This document shows, one piece after another, positions 16,837-25,860 of a stretch of 33,539 bases of DNA. Under the pieces are notes generated by a model that saw only the letters and a list, made by a program, of their open reading frames with translations, had not been told where the DNA came from and did not search any database. The DNA comes from Alteromonadaceae bacterium (lineage in GTDB: Bacteria > Pseudomonadota > Gammaproteobacteria > Enterobacterales > Alteromonadaceae), in assembly GCA_027013165.1 (NCBI GenBank), contig JALUXV010000515.1, positions 1-33,539 of the forward strand. Reading direction: 5' to 3'. The position numbers and the translations under genes were made by a program. How positions within the stretch are numbered: the stretch's first letter is position 1; every line of letters starts with the position of its first letter.

Positions 16837-19374
16837 TTACGCCTGTAACAAGGCTTGAATACCAGATTTAGCGCCTTTCATTTTGGCATCAATATCATGG
16901 TTGGCCAGTACAACATCATTGTCAAAACCATAGCGAAGTAAGACTTCATCAGTAACGTCAATGAGGTGGGCACACGCTGCTAAGCTCCACAGTTTCTCTT
17001 CTAATTCCTTCGCTTTGTGAATAGCATACATACTCACATAGTTAAACTCAGTTTGAATCATGTCTAAATCTGGTTTACCTGTGGTTACTAGCATTACGTG
17101 AATAGCTACAAACTGGCCGCGGTTAATGGCCTCTTCAATAAATAGTTTGCGCTGTTCATCGGTTTCAAATCGGTTTGAAAAACGGGGAAGAATAGCTCGT
17201 CTTGGATCTTTTTTCGTGGGGTCGAAAGATACAAATAGCTCTTGGCGTAGGGGCATCTTTTCGACTTTGATTTGCTTGAGACCACTTTGCATAAATGGCG
17301 TATCGAGTTTGCGATCTCTAAACATAAACTCAAGGTTGACCTTCCTATCATCAACGTCCTGTTCAGCGAGACGGGTAATCCTTTGGTCTTGCTTACCAGT
17401 TATACAGGCTTGTGGAGAATAGCGGACGCCTTCTTTGCTCATTAAGAATGACAAAGAGGTAGCATTCCTCGCATTGATGCATCGCAGTGCGTGCCCCATT
17501 CCCGGAATTTCTTCGTCTTCCGGCTGTGCTTCCAAGGCATTTTTATTTTTCTTAATAAGCTCTTCAAAAAATAGTCTTGCACTTTTGCCGAGATCACCTG
17601 GCACCGCTTTAAGATGGAGTATGTTTTTCTCCACATTGTGGTAAATCACAATGTAATGAAGGTGCAGCACATCAAAGGATTTGGTTATTTTTTGTAGCTT
17701 TGGAAAGGCAATTTCAACATGTCCGTTGAGTTCACCTTCAAACTCTTTGGTTAGTTCTATGCGTAAACCAAGACCATGAACTGAGATGTCTTCGCTGATC
17801 CCGTTAAACACGGCATTACTACCAGCTATTTTTAGCTCAATTTGCGAACGCAAACGATAGCGGGATTCTAAACGTTGCTCTTGGTGCTTGAACCTGAACT
17901 GTTTGATGTTTACTGGGGGATGATTTCTCGCATGTCCAAACACTCTTAAATATGACAGTTTGTCTCTACTGAAGGGCATTTGGCTGTAGGTTTGTTGCCC
18001 AAAAACCGAGGTCACATCAGTAAGATGAGCAAGGTATTTAAGATGCTTTAGCTTAGAGAGCAGTCGTGCAGGGGGGGGACTGTTTTGACGCTTTATCTTT
18101 TCACCCGCCGAATCTGGTATTGATAGTGGGGTGTAAGCTTGATCAGAACTTGCCTCAGTAATTGTCAGCTTGTACGCTCGCCAGCTAGCTTTCCGTGAGC
18201 CAAAGCCAAGGAAAATACGCTTGAGAATATCTTTTTTCTGTAGCTCTTCTACCGATGCCGAGTAAAAATAGACCTTGTCTTGTTGAAGATGGGTAAAACT
18301 AAATAAAAACGTTTCGCGGCGGGACTCGGGCTTAACCAACAACTGCGTGAGTCGCTTATTATTGAGTAGATAACCCAAGCGACACTCGTCTTCCTCGTCC
18401 TGCCAATAATTCATCGTCTCTCTGTTAACTTCATTCACCATGGCGAATCGAGGCACTAGTTGGCCTTCAATTTCGTCAATGTAAACTGGTAACGTTGGGC
18501 TTCTAGGAGAGAAAAACTGTTCACACATCTTACTCACTATAGCTTCGATGGTGTTGGTCATATTCACTTTATACCTGCGCTTATTGCCGTGAATAAAGCT
18601 TTCTAAAAATTTGTCAAAGGCAGGATTTGGGAAATCTTCTGCGCGTTGTAGCGCAAGATAGACAATATCTTTCTTTTCGGTAATTTTAACTAAACGATAA
18701 GCAATACCGTTAGTTTTATCCATGGCAAACTCTTCTTCCAAGCCGCGGAAATAACAATAAAGCAGTTCGCCGTCTTTAAAGGGAAAGTCCTTAGTGAGTT
18801 TAACCTGTAAGCCTTCAAGGGAAATATCTACGCTTATTCCCCGCATAGACTTTTTGTTCTCGTTGAATAACTCAACAGCCACGGCAAAGTTCATGCGCTC
18901 GGTTTTTCTTTGGCGGTAATCTAATAAGTTGACCGTTGAGATCTTAAACTGATCTAACACCTGAGAGGCTTTAATCTCATCGGCGTGTTCTTCTTCGTAC
19001 TTTTCTCTGGCAATGGCTTTGTCCCGCATTACACGAAAATTATTCTCGGTATTTTGAACCGCTTCGTAAACACCAAAGGTGTAACCGCCAAAAATCTTCA
19101 TTTGCTGTTCGAAGGTTTCTACCGCGACTTCATCCATGTAATGGCTAATTCCACCACTTTGATAAAGTTTACATTCACCTTCAACCAACCCTCGTAAATC
19201 GATAGAACGCACGCACGGCTTGGCCAAGCGTTTAACTTCCATTTTAATAAGGAAGCGCTTTTCCTTAGGTAAACCACCGGCAACTTGCAGTAATACTTTG
19301 TTAAAGTCTGGGGTATTAACCGTTGGTTTCAACTGTTCAATGATATCAGCGTATTGCTGTAAATCTTGGCTCAT
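16837..19374 (-). CDS. Large PilZ-domain protein, probable c-di-GMP receptor with duplicated architecture
   Basis: The 845-residue product (numbering from MSQDLQQYAD) has no membrane segment or signal peptide, so it is probably cytosolic. It has two PilZ domains, each with both c-di-GMP contact motifs: RKTER (156-160) with DISLEG (183-188), and RLESR (501-505) with DISVHG (529-534). Between and after them lie similar modules: RLTQLLVKPE-RRETFLFSF (341-360) matches GLKQIKVEKM-LRQELFVSF (698-717), and AHLTDVTSVFG (449-459) matches AHLIDVTDEVL (802-812). Offsets of 345-357 residues suggest a tandem duplication. Residues 1-150 are an additional, charged helical N-terminus. An upstream GTG (19461) would add 29 residues but looks less likely. 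Effector partner is unknown. Confidence 0.85.
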   Translation of the reverse strand: MSQDLQQYADIIEQLKPTVNTPDFNKVLLQVAGGLPKEKRFLIKMEVKRLAKPCVRSIDLRGLVEGECKLYQSGGISHYMDEVAVETFEQQMKIFGGYTFGVYEAVQNTENNFRVMRDKAIAREKYEEEHADEIKASQVLDQFKISTVNLLDYRQRKTERMNFAVAVELFNENKKSMRGISVDISLEGLQVKLTKDFPFKDGELLYCYFRGLEEEFAMDKTNGIAYRLVKITEKKDIVYLALQRAEDFPNPAFDKFLESFIHGNKRRYKVNMTNTIEAIVSKMCEQFFSPRSPTLPVYIDEIEGQLVPRFAMVNEVNRETMNYWQDEEDECRLGYLLNNKRLTQLLVKPESRRETFLFSFTHLQQDKVYFYSASVEELQKKDILKRIFLGFGSRKASWRAYKLTITEASSDQAYTPLSIPDSAGEKIKRQNSPPPARLLSKLKHLKYLAHLTDVTSVFGQQTYSQMPFSRDKLSYLRVFGHARNHPPVNIKQFRFKHQEQRLESRYRLRSQIELKIAGSNAVFNGISEDISVHGLGLRIELTKEFEGELNGHVEIAFPKLQKITKSFDVLHLHYIVIYHNVEKNILHLKAVPGDLGKSARLFFEELIKKNKNALEAQPEDEEIPGMGHALRCINARNATSLSFLMSKEGVRYSPQACITGKQDQRITRLAEQDVDDRKVNLEFMFRDRKLDTPFMQSGLKQIKVEKMPLRQELFVSFDPTKKDPRRAILPRFSNRFETDEQRKLFIEEAINRGQFVAIHVMLVTTGKPDLDMIQTEFNYVSMYAIHKAKELEEKLWSLAACAHLIDVTDEVLLRYGFDNDVVLANHDIDAKMKGAKSGIQALLQA

Positions 19375-19651
19375 GTAATTGCGACTTCTAACAGCGATGT
19401 TAACTAGTAACTTATTATCGGCATGAGTGATAAACCCATGAATTGTGCACTTATTTTTCACCCATGCAATGGTGGTGTCAATGCTACATAGGGAGAAGTT
19501 GTGCGCTCCCTCTTTCCTATTGTGCTGATTTTGTATGGTTAGTTCGAGTAGTTTTTTCGGAGTACACGCTAAAAACTAATCGAAAATACAAGGTCAACAC
19601 ATCTAATATTAGCTGATAAACTACGACTTTTAGCTAATTTAATAAAAAATA

Positions 19652-21019
19652 ATGGCAAAACGAAAAACTGCATATGTGTGTTCCGATTGCGGGGCAGAAT
19701 TCCCACGTTGGCAAGGGCAGTGCTCTGAATGTAAAGCTTGGAATACAATTAGTGAATTTGTCGTTCAAACGGCCAAATCTGTCGCCAAAACCGGACATTC
19801 AGGTTACGCAGGTCAAACATCTGCCCAAATAGAGCCTTTAAACGCCATTGATTTAAACGAGCTTCCAAGGTTTTCCTCGGGGTTTAAAGAGTTAGACCGA
19901 GTTCTCGGCGGCGGTATTGTGCCAGGAGCCGCAATGCTAATAGGTGGATCACCAGGGGCAGGTAAAAGTACACTATTACTCCAAGTGATGTGCGAGCTCG
20001 CTAAGTCAGCTTCAACCCTGTATGTCACTGGCGAAGAATCCCTACAGCAAGTGGCTATGCGAGCCAAACGTCTCAACTTGCCCGATGACAAACTCATGAT
20101 GTTGGCAGAAACCAATGTTGAAACCATCTGTAACCTTGCACTCACGCAAAAACCAAAAATCATGGTTATCGACTCAATACAGGTGATGCATGTTGCCGAG
20201 GTTCAGTCTGCACCGGGCAGTGTCTCTCAAGTGCGTGAGAGTGCTGCGTATCTTACTCGTTTTGCCAAACAAGAACACATAGCTATGTTTATCGTGGGGC
20301 ATGTCACTAAAGACGGTAACCTAGCAGGGCCAAAGGTACTAGAGCACTGTATTGATAGTTCCATGATGCTTGAAGGTGAAAGTGATAGTCGTTACAGAAC
20401 GCTGCGCAGTCAAAAGAATCGATTTGGCGCCGTGAATGAATTGGGTGTGTTTGCCATGACCGAAAAGGGACTCAAGGAAGTGAGCAATCCCTCGGCAATA
20501 TTTTTAAGTCGAGGCGATAATGAAACCCCAGGCTCAAGTGTTATGGTGATTTGGGAGGGTACCAGGCCACTACTGGTGGAAATTCAAGCCCTTGTTGATT
20601 ATTCACAAATGGCAAATCCACGTCGTATTGCTGTTGGTCTTGAGCAAAACAGACTTGCCATGTTACTGGCAGTGTTACATCGGCACGGAAACGTTCAAAT
20701 GAACGATCAAGATGTGTTCGTTAATGTAGTTGGTGGGGTGAAAGTGAGTGAAACCGGCGCTGATTTAGCGTTACTACTCGCTATGGTGTCTAGTTTTCGA
20801 AATCGCCCGCTACCTAAAGATCTTATAATGTTCGGAGAAGTGGGGTTAGCCGGTGAAATTCGTCCTGTGCCCAACGGAACAGAACGAATCATTGAAGCCG
20901 CTAAACATGGCTTTAAGCGAGCTATTGTACCTAAAGCGAATGCGCCAAAGCAGCCTATTCAAGGTATGAAGGTAGTGCCGGTGTCTCAGCTAAGTGACGC
21001 GCTAGACGCTTTAGAGTAA
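19652..21019 (+). CDS. radA: DNA repair protein RadA
   Basis: RadA is a RecA-like ATPase that promotes branch migration of recombination intermediates. The 455-residue product has the N-terminal zinc finger (Cys10, Cys13, Cys24, Cys27: YVCSDCGAEFPRWQGQCSEC), Walker A GGSPGAGKST (98-107), Walker B-like IMVIDSIQ, the RadA-specific KNRFG (255-259), and a C-terminal Lon-protease-like domain with GGVKVSETGADLALLLA. In E. coli it follows serB directly; here the large PilZ gene has been placed between them on the other strand. Its last 34 bases overlap the small PilZ gene end to end. Confidence 0.97.
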   Translation: MAKRKTAYVCSDCGAEFPRWQGQCSECKAWNTISEFVVQTAKSVAKTGHSGYAGQTSAQIEPLNAIDLNELPRFSSGFKELDRVLGGGIVPGAAMLIGGSPGAGKSTLLLQVMCELAKSASTLYVTGEESLQQVAMRAKRLNLPDDKLMMLAETNVETICNLALTQKPKIMVIDSIQVMHVAEVQSAPGSVSQVRESAAYLTRFAKQEHIAMFIVGHVTKDGNLAGPKVLEHCIDSSMMLEGESDSRYRTLRSQKNRFGAVNELGVFAMTEKGLKEVSNPSAIFLSRGDNETPGSSVMVIWEGTRPLLVEIQALVDYSQMANPRRIAVGLEQNRLAMLLAVLHRHGNVQMNDQDVFVNVVGGVKVSETGADLALLLAMVSSFRNRPLPKDLIMFGEVGLAGEIRPVPNGTERIIEAAKHGFKRAIVPKANAPKQPIQGMKVVPVSQLSDALDALE

Positions 21020-21408
21020 ACCGCATCTATCAGTGCGTTAAGGTCGCTGTCGTTCAGAGACGCGTCTTTCCCGTTAAGTAAAATTAATCGGCGAAGGGCG
21101 CTAATACTGTCTACATCCATTTGTGCAACCTTACAGCCTAATGTCACTTTGTCAGACCTGTCATTGTTTTGTCGATAAAGCTGTTCTATTTCCATACATA
21201 TAGAAGGGCTGTCTTCATTGACTTGAAATTTAGCAATGTAAGGATCATGGCTATCAAAGGGAAGCTTGTTTAAATCTATCTCACAAGCAGAAAGTCGAAC
21301 GCCTTTTAACGAGATATCAGTAATCGTAACTGGAATTTCTATATCGTGATGGGCCAGGGTACCCACAACCGATAGTGAGACTCGTTGAAATTGGCGTTTA
21401 TCTGACAT
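20986..21408 (-). CDS. Single-domain PilZ protein
   Basis: The 140-residue product is essentially one PilZ domain with a short C-terminal helical tail. Both c-di-GMP motifs are near the N-terminus: RQFQR (residues 5-9) and DISLKG (about 29-34). It has no membrane segment. PilZ proteins of this kind usually act as c-di-GMP-responsive adaptors for motility, pilus or polysaccharide systems. The ATG at 21408 has AAAAGG upstream; a longer form from 21435 would start inside an inverted repeat. The 3' end overlaps radA by 34 bases in convergent orientation. With the 845-residue PilZ protein it flanks radA. Confidence 0.85.
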   Translation of the reverse strand: MSDKRQFQRVSLSVVGTLAHHDIEIPVTITDISLKGVRLSACEIDLNKLPFDSHDPYIAKFQVNEDSPSICMEIEQLYRQNNDRSDKVTLGCKVAQMDVDSISALRRLILLNGKDASLNDSDLNALIDAVYSKASSASLS

Positions 21409-21425
21409 GAAGCGCAAACCTTTTG

Positions 21426-21447
21426 GATGTAACATTTTAGTTACATC
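21426..21447 (-). promoter_or_regulatory. Perfect inverted repeat ahead of the small PilZ gene
   Basis: GATGTAAC (21426-21433) and GTTACATC (21440-21447) are perfect 8-base complements 6 bases apart, ending 18 bases before the chosen ATG and touching its AAAAGG ribosome binding site. It could be a protein operator or an RNA stem controlling translation. Confidence 0.45.
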
Positions 21448-21478
21448 TAGTATTAGTCAGTTTGGCTTCAATGGCAAC

Positions 21479-21504
21479 AGAAGCGGGCGAGGATACCCGC
21501 TTCT
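21479..21504. terminator. Hairpin downstream of ettA
   Basis: AGAAGCGGG (21479-21487) and CCCGCTTCT (21496-21504) form a perfect 9-base, GC-rich stem with an 8-base loop, 18 bases beyond the ettA stop in the direction of its transcription. No T-run follows on the minus strand, so it may be a weak or Rho-assisted terminator. Confidence 0.55.
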
Positions 21505-21521
21505 ATCCGTTAGTTTGGCTG

Positions 21522-23189
21522 TTATTTTGACATACGCTTGTATTTTAAGCGGTGCGGCTCAACAATATCTTGACCAAATTCAGCTTTTAACCAAGTTTCG
21601 TAGTCAGAATAGTTACCTTCAAAGAAGTTAATTTTTCCCTCGTCTCGGTAGTCTAGAATGTGCGTTGCCACGCGGTCTAAGAACCATCTATCGTGGGAAA
21701 TAACCATGGCGCAGCCAGGGAACTCTAGAAGGGCATTTTCTAATGCTCGCAAGGTTTCAACGTCTAGGTCATTGGTTGGTTCATCGAGCAGCAGTACGTT
21801 ACCGCCAGCTTTTAATAGCTTGGCTAAATGCACCCGGTTGCGCTCACCACCGGATAGATCTTTGATGAATTTTTGCTGGTCGGTACCCTTGAAGTTGAAT
21901 CGGCTACAATACGCGCGGCTGTTAATTTCAAAGTTGCCAATGCGAATAATGTCAGATTCGTCCGACACTTCTTTCCACACTGTATTGTTCTCGTTCATGT
22001 GATCACGGAACTGTTCCACGCTGGCGATTTGTACGGTATCGCCAATGTCTACCGTGCCCGAATCAGCGTCTTCAGCATTGGTAAGCATTCTAAATAGTGT
22101 TGATTTACCTGCACCGTTAGGGCCGATGATACCTACGATAGCGCCTTTGGGGACGGTGAACGACAAATCATCAATCAGTACTCTTTCACCGTAAGACTTT
22201 TTAAGGTTCGACACTTCAATGACTTTATCGCCCAGACGTTCACCTGGCGGAATGAATAGTTCGTTGGTTTCGTTGCGTTTTTGATAATCGCCCGTTGCCA
22301 TCTCTTCAAAACGTGCCATACGTGCTTTACTTTTGGCGTGTCGACCTTTGGGGTTTGAACGTACCCATTCAAGTTCTTGTTTGATGCTTTTTTGACGAGC
22401 AGACTCAATGCGTTCTTCTTGTTCAAGTCGCTTCTCTTTTTGCTCAAGCCACGACGAGTAATTACCTTCCCATGGAATACCTTCACCACGGTCAAGTTCT
22501 AATATCCAGCCAGCAACGTTATCGAGGAAGTATCTATCGTGGGTAATCGCCACAACAGTACCTTCATAATCGTGTAAGAAACGCTCTAACCAAGCTACAG
22601 ATTCTGCATCCAAGTGGTTAGTCGGTTCGTCCAATAACAGCATTTCTGGCTTTTCTAGTAGGAGGCGACACAATGCTACACGACGTCGCTCACCACCAGA
22701 CAGTTTAGTTACATCCGCATCCCAAGGTGGAAGGCGCAGGGCATCAGCGGCGCGCTCAAGGGCATTTTCTAAGTTATGCCCGTCTTTCGATTGAATAATG
22801 GCTTCCAATTCGCCTTGTTCTTTGGCCAAGGCGTCAAAATCCGCATCTGGCGCAGCGTATTCGGCATAAACTTCGTCAAGACGCGTCAGAGCGTGCTTTA
22901 CATCCGCAACCGCTAGCTCGATATTTCCGCGCACATCTTTTGTTTCATCAAGTTGTGGTTCTTGAGGAAGATAGCCTATCTTCAATCCAGGTTGAGGACG
23001 AGCTTCACCCTCAATGTCGGTATCAACACCCGCCATGATTCTAAGTAGGGTAGATTTACCCGCACCATTTAGGCCTAAAACACCAATTTTAGCGCCGGGG
23101 AAAAAACTCAGTGAGATGTTCTTCAAAATATGACGATTCGGCGGAACGATCTTGCCCACGCGATGCATACTGTAAACGTATTGAGACAT
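21522..23189 (-). CDS. ettA: Energy-dependent translational throttle protein EttA (ABC-F)
   Basis: EttA is an ABC-F ATPase that binds the ribosomal E site and gates the first elongation step according to ATP/ADP. The 555-residue product has exactly the E. coli length, with two ATPase domains: Walker A GLNGAGKST (39-47) and GPNGAGKST, signatures LSGGERRRVALCRLL and LSGGERNRVHLAKLL, and Walker B LLLDEPTNHLD and LLLDEPTNDLD. The inter-domain linker is charged, with EQKEKRLEQEERIESARQ. No membrane domain is present. The start MSQYVYSMHRVGK at 23189 is that of the family; an upstream ATG at 23246 adds an unlikely hydrophobic leader. ettA follows radA in E. coli as well. Confidence 0.97.
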   Translation of the reverse strand: MSQYVYSMHRVGKIVPPNRHILKNISLSFFPGAKIGVLGLNGAGKSTLLRIMAGVDTDIEGEARPQPGLKIGYLPQEPQLDETKDVRGNIELAVADVKHALTRLDEVYAEYAAPDADFDALAKEQGELEAIIQSKDGHNLENALERAADALRLPPWDADVTKLSGGERRRVALCRLLLEKPEMLLLDEPTNHLDAESVAWLERFLHDYEGTVVAITHDRYFLDNVAGWILELDRGEGIPWEGNYSSWLEQKEKRLEQEERIESARQKSIKQELEWVRSNPKGRHAKSKARMARFEEMATGDYQKRNETNELFIPPGERLGDKVIEVSNLKKSYGERVLIDDLSFTVPKGAIVGIIGPNGAGKSTLFRMLTNAEDADSGTVDIGDTVQIASVEQFRDHMNENNTVWKEVSDESDIIRIGNFEINSRAYCSRFNFKGTDQQKFIKDLSGGERNRVHLAKLLKAGGNVLLLDEPTNDLDVETLRALENALLEFPGCAMVISHDRWFLDRVATHILDYRDEGKINFFEGNYSDYETWLKAEFGQDIVEPHRLKYKRMSK

Positions 23190-23383
23190 TAGTAGTCCTT
23201 GCCAGAAAAAAGAATATTGTACTCCCAACAGGATAGCTCGCGCCACCGTGTAGCGCCATCTGCTATCATAGATGCTGTATTTTTGTGCGACTGACGTATT
23301 TTGTTTAAATATATCGTCGGTAGTACGACAGATTTAAGGTAAACTTCACGGCAAAAGTGAAACACACGACAGGTAGATTTTTT

Positions 23384-24412
23384 ATGACTGGTATGAGCAA
23401 AAGGGCATACAGCTTGGCTGAGCTTGCTAACCACGTAGGCGGCGAAGTAAAGGGTGACGGTAATATCGTGATTACCTCTGTAGCCACCCTTTCTGGTGCA
23501 GGAGCACATCAAATATCCTTTTTGACCAATGCAAAATACAAGAGCCAGTTATCGACGACAAAAGCGGGTGCTGTCATTGTAAACAGTAAACTTGTAGACC
23601 AGGTCCAAGGTGCGGCACTCATTGTCTCCGATCCCCATGTCGCTTTTGCGCTTATCGCGCAGCTTTTCGACACCACGCCAGCGGTAGCGCAAACTGGGAT
23701 AGCTGATTCAGCAGTGGTTGCAAGCTCTGCAAATATAGGTAGTGACGTGGCAATCGGCCACAAGGTTATTATCGAAGACAATGTAGTGATTGGTGATCGC
23801 GTCCAAATTGGGCCTAACACGGTTATTCGACGTGGTACTCGGATTGGTGAAGGTTCTGTCATACACCCCAACGTTACCGTTTATCACGACGTAACCATTG
23901 GAAAACGAGTCACTATTCATAGCCAAACCGCCATTGGTTCTGATGGTTTTGGTTATGCAAATGACAAAGGTACATGGATACCGATTCCACAAACCGGTTC
24001 AGTAGTGATCGGTGATGACAGTCAAATCGGTTCTAATACGTCTATTGATCGCGGTGCGCTAGAAGACACTGTTATCGGCAAGAACGTTATTATCGACAAT
24101 CAGGTACAAATTGCACACAACATCCACATTGGTGACCACAGCTGTATTTGCGGTTCCACAGGTATTGCTGGGAGCACTCATATTGGAAAGCACGTGATTA
24201 TTGCTGGTAGCTGTGCCATCAATGGCCACATTACTATTTGCGACAATGTGCAAATCACCGGCAACACCATGGTGGTTCAAGATATTGTCGAACCCGGCGT
24301 ATACTCTTCAGGACAGCCAGCGATGACTAACAGAGAATGGCGCAAAAATGCCGTTCGTTTGCGTCAAATAGACGATCTGTACAAGCGAGTGAAAAGCCTC
24401 GAAAACCGTTAG
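23384..24412 (+). CDS. lpxD: UDP-3-O-acylglucosamine N-acyltransferase (stand-alone LpxD)
   Basis: LpxD adds the N-linked 3-hydroxyacyl chain in lipid A synthesis, using acyl-ACP. The 342-residue product has the N-terminal uridine-binding domain (YSLAELANHVGGEV, ISFLTNAKYKSQL) and a long left-handed beta-helix of hexapeptide repeats (IGSDVAIGHKVIIEDNVVIGD and onward), the IGSDGFGYA segment, and the catalytic His245 in QVQIAHNIHIGD. The C-terminal helix REWRKNAVRLRQIDDLYKRVKSLE is typical. The start at 23384 has AGGTAG upstream. In gammaproteobacteria lpxD usually lies between skp and fabZ-lpxA; here it stands alone between ettA and glyA, so it may be a second copy. Confidence 0.92.
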   Translation: MTGMSKRAYSLAELANHVGGEVKGDGNIVITSVATLSGAGAHQISFLTNAKYKSQLSTTKAGAVIVNSKLVDQVQGAALIVSDPHVAFALIAQLFDTTPAVAQTGIADSAVVASSANIGSDVAIGHKVIIEDNVVIGDRVQIGPNTVIRRGTRIGEGSVIHPNVTVYHDVTIGKRVTIHSQTAIGSDGFGYANDKGTWIPIPQTGSVVIGDDSQIGSNTSIDRGALEDTVIGKNVIIDNQVQIAHNIHIGDHSCICGSTGIAGSTHIGKHVIIAGSCAINGHITICDNVQITGNTMVVQDIVEPGVYSSGQPAMTNREWRKNAVRLRQIDDLYKRVKSLENR

Positions 24413-24590
24413 AGCGCGTTGAACTTTGCAGTATTTTTTTTGTTCAGCAAGCTCTAGTTTACAGTCAGTAAACCCATTGCTACATCAATTAGATTAAATT
24501 GGTGATAAAGCGGTATACAAGCTCATGAAAATGACTAGAATATGCGTTCTTTCTAGCCAGTTCAGTTTTAACCGCAGTTAAGGAGCCTCC
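24413..24590 (+). promoter_or_regulatory. glyA leader region with inverted repeat
   Basis: The 178-base gap contains an eight-T run (24433-24440) that could close lpxD, though no proper stem precedes it. An inverted repeat GTTTAC/GTAAAC at 24457-24462 and 24468-24473 is operator-like. TAGAAT at 24536-24541 is a possible -10 with no good -35. AAGGAG just upstream of the ATG is a strong ribosome binding site for glyA. No MetR or PurR site was recognised with confidence. Confidence 0.4.
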
Positions 24591-25847
24591 ATGTTACCAC
24601 GCGAGATGAATATCGCTGATTTTGATCCAGAATTAGCCGATGCGATGGCAAAAGAAGTTGTTCGCCAAGAGCAACATATCGAACTTATTGCTTCTGAGAA
24701 CTACTGTAGCCCACGAGTAATGGAAGCACAGGGATCTCAACTAACTAACAAATACGCAGAAGGTTACCCAGGTAAACGTTACTACGGTGGTTGTGAACAC
24801 GTAGACGTTGTTGAAGAGTTGGCAATTGAGCGCGCTAAAGAGCTTTTCGGTGCAGATTACGCGAACGTACAACCACATGCGGGCTCTCAGGCTAATGCTG
24901 CGGTTTTCATGGCGCTACTAGACGCTGGTGATACAGTTTTGGGTATGAGCCTATCAGAAGGTGGACACCTTACTCACGGTTCACACGTAAACTTCTCGGG
25001 TAAAACCTACAACGCTGTTCAATACGGTCTTAACCAAGAAACCGGTGAAATTGACTACGAACAAGTACAAGCGTTGGCGAACGAACACAAGCCTAAGATG
25101 ATTATTGGTGGATTCTCTGCGTATTCTGGTATTGTTGACTGGAAGCGTTTCAGAGAGATTGCTGATAGCGTTGGTGCTTTCTTACTTGTTGATATGGCGC
25201 ACGTTGCTGGTCTTGTTGCTGCTGGCGTTTATCCAAACCCAGTGCCTCACGCACACGTAGTAACTACTACAACGCACAAAACATTAGGCGGCCCTCGTAG
25301 CGGTTTGATTGTTTCTGCTTGTGGTGATGAAACTATTTACAAGCGCTTGAACAGCGCGGTTTTCCCAGGTATGCAAGGTGGTCCACTGTGCCACGTTATT
25401 GCAGCGAAAGCGGTAGCGTTCAAAGAAGCGCTACAGCCAGAGTTTAAAGCGTACCAACAGCAAGTTGTTGCTAACGCAAAAGCGATGGTTGCTGTAATGC
25501 AAGAGCGCGGCTATAAGATCGTGTCTAACGGCACCGAAAACCACTTGTTCTTGTTAGACCTTATCGACAAGGATATCACGGGTAAAGACGCTGATGCAGC
25601 GCTAGGTAGTGCAAACATCACTGTGAACAAGAATAGTGTTCCAAATGACCCTCGCTCACCATTTGTCACCAGTGGTCTTCGCATTGGTAGCCCAGCGATT
25701 ACCCGCCGTGGCTTTAAGGAAGAGCAAGCAGGACAAGTGGCTACTTGGATTTGTGATATTCTTGATAACATGGGTGATGAATCAGTTATTGCTCGCGTGA
25801 AGCAAGAAGTTGTTGCCCTTTGTGAACAGTTCCCTGTTTACCCATAA
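24591..25847 (+). CDS. glyA: Serine hydroxymethyltransferase
   Basis: GlyA is a PLP enzyme that moves the serine hydroxymethyl group to tetrahydrofolate, making glycine and 5,10-methylene-THF. The 418-residue product has the family length and the key stretches [45 protein letters not shown], and the PLP lysine in [15 protein letters not shown]. The start at 24591 follows a strong AAGGAG; a second ATG five codons on is weaker. The gene stands upstream of nrdR as in many gammaproteobacteria. Codon use looks biased to preferred codons, which fits high expression. Confidence 0.98.
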   Translation: MLPREMNIADFDPELADAMAKEVVRQEQHIELIASENYCSPRVMEAQGSQLTNKYAEGYPGKRYYGGCEHVDVVEELAIERAKELFGADYANVQPHAGSQANAAVFMALLDAGDTVLGMSLSEGGHLTHGSHVNFSGKTYNAVQYGLNQETGEIDYEQVQALANEHKPKMIIGGFSAYSGIVDWKRFREIADSVGAFLLVDMAHVAGLVAAGVYPNPVPHAHVVTTTTHKTLGGPRSGLIVSACGDETIYKRLNSAVFPGMQGGPLCHVIAAKAVAFKEALQPEFKAYQQQVVANAKAMVAVMQERGYKIVSNGTENHLFLLDLIDKDITGKDADAALGSANITVNKNSVPNDPRSPFVTSGLRIGSPAITRRGFKEEQAGQVATWICDILDNMGDESVIARVKQEVVALCEQFPVYP

Positions 25848-25860
25848 CGATCAAGGACAA

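Noticed and set aside
19375-19461. 29-residue N-terminal extension of the large PilZ protein (GTG start at 19461)
   Set aside because: The extension has no domain character, the start is GTG without a clear ribosome binding site, and MSQDLQQYAD is a more natural N-terminus; kept only as an alternative.
23509-24280. Several long antisense open frames opposite lpxD, with Asn/Val-rich repetitive translations
   Set aside because: They mirror the hexapeptide repeats of LpxD on the coding strand; composition and position show they are shadows, with no start signals of their own.
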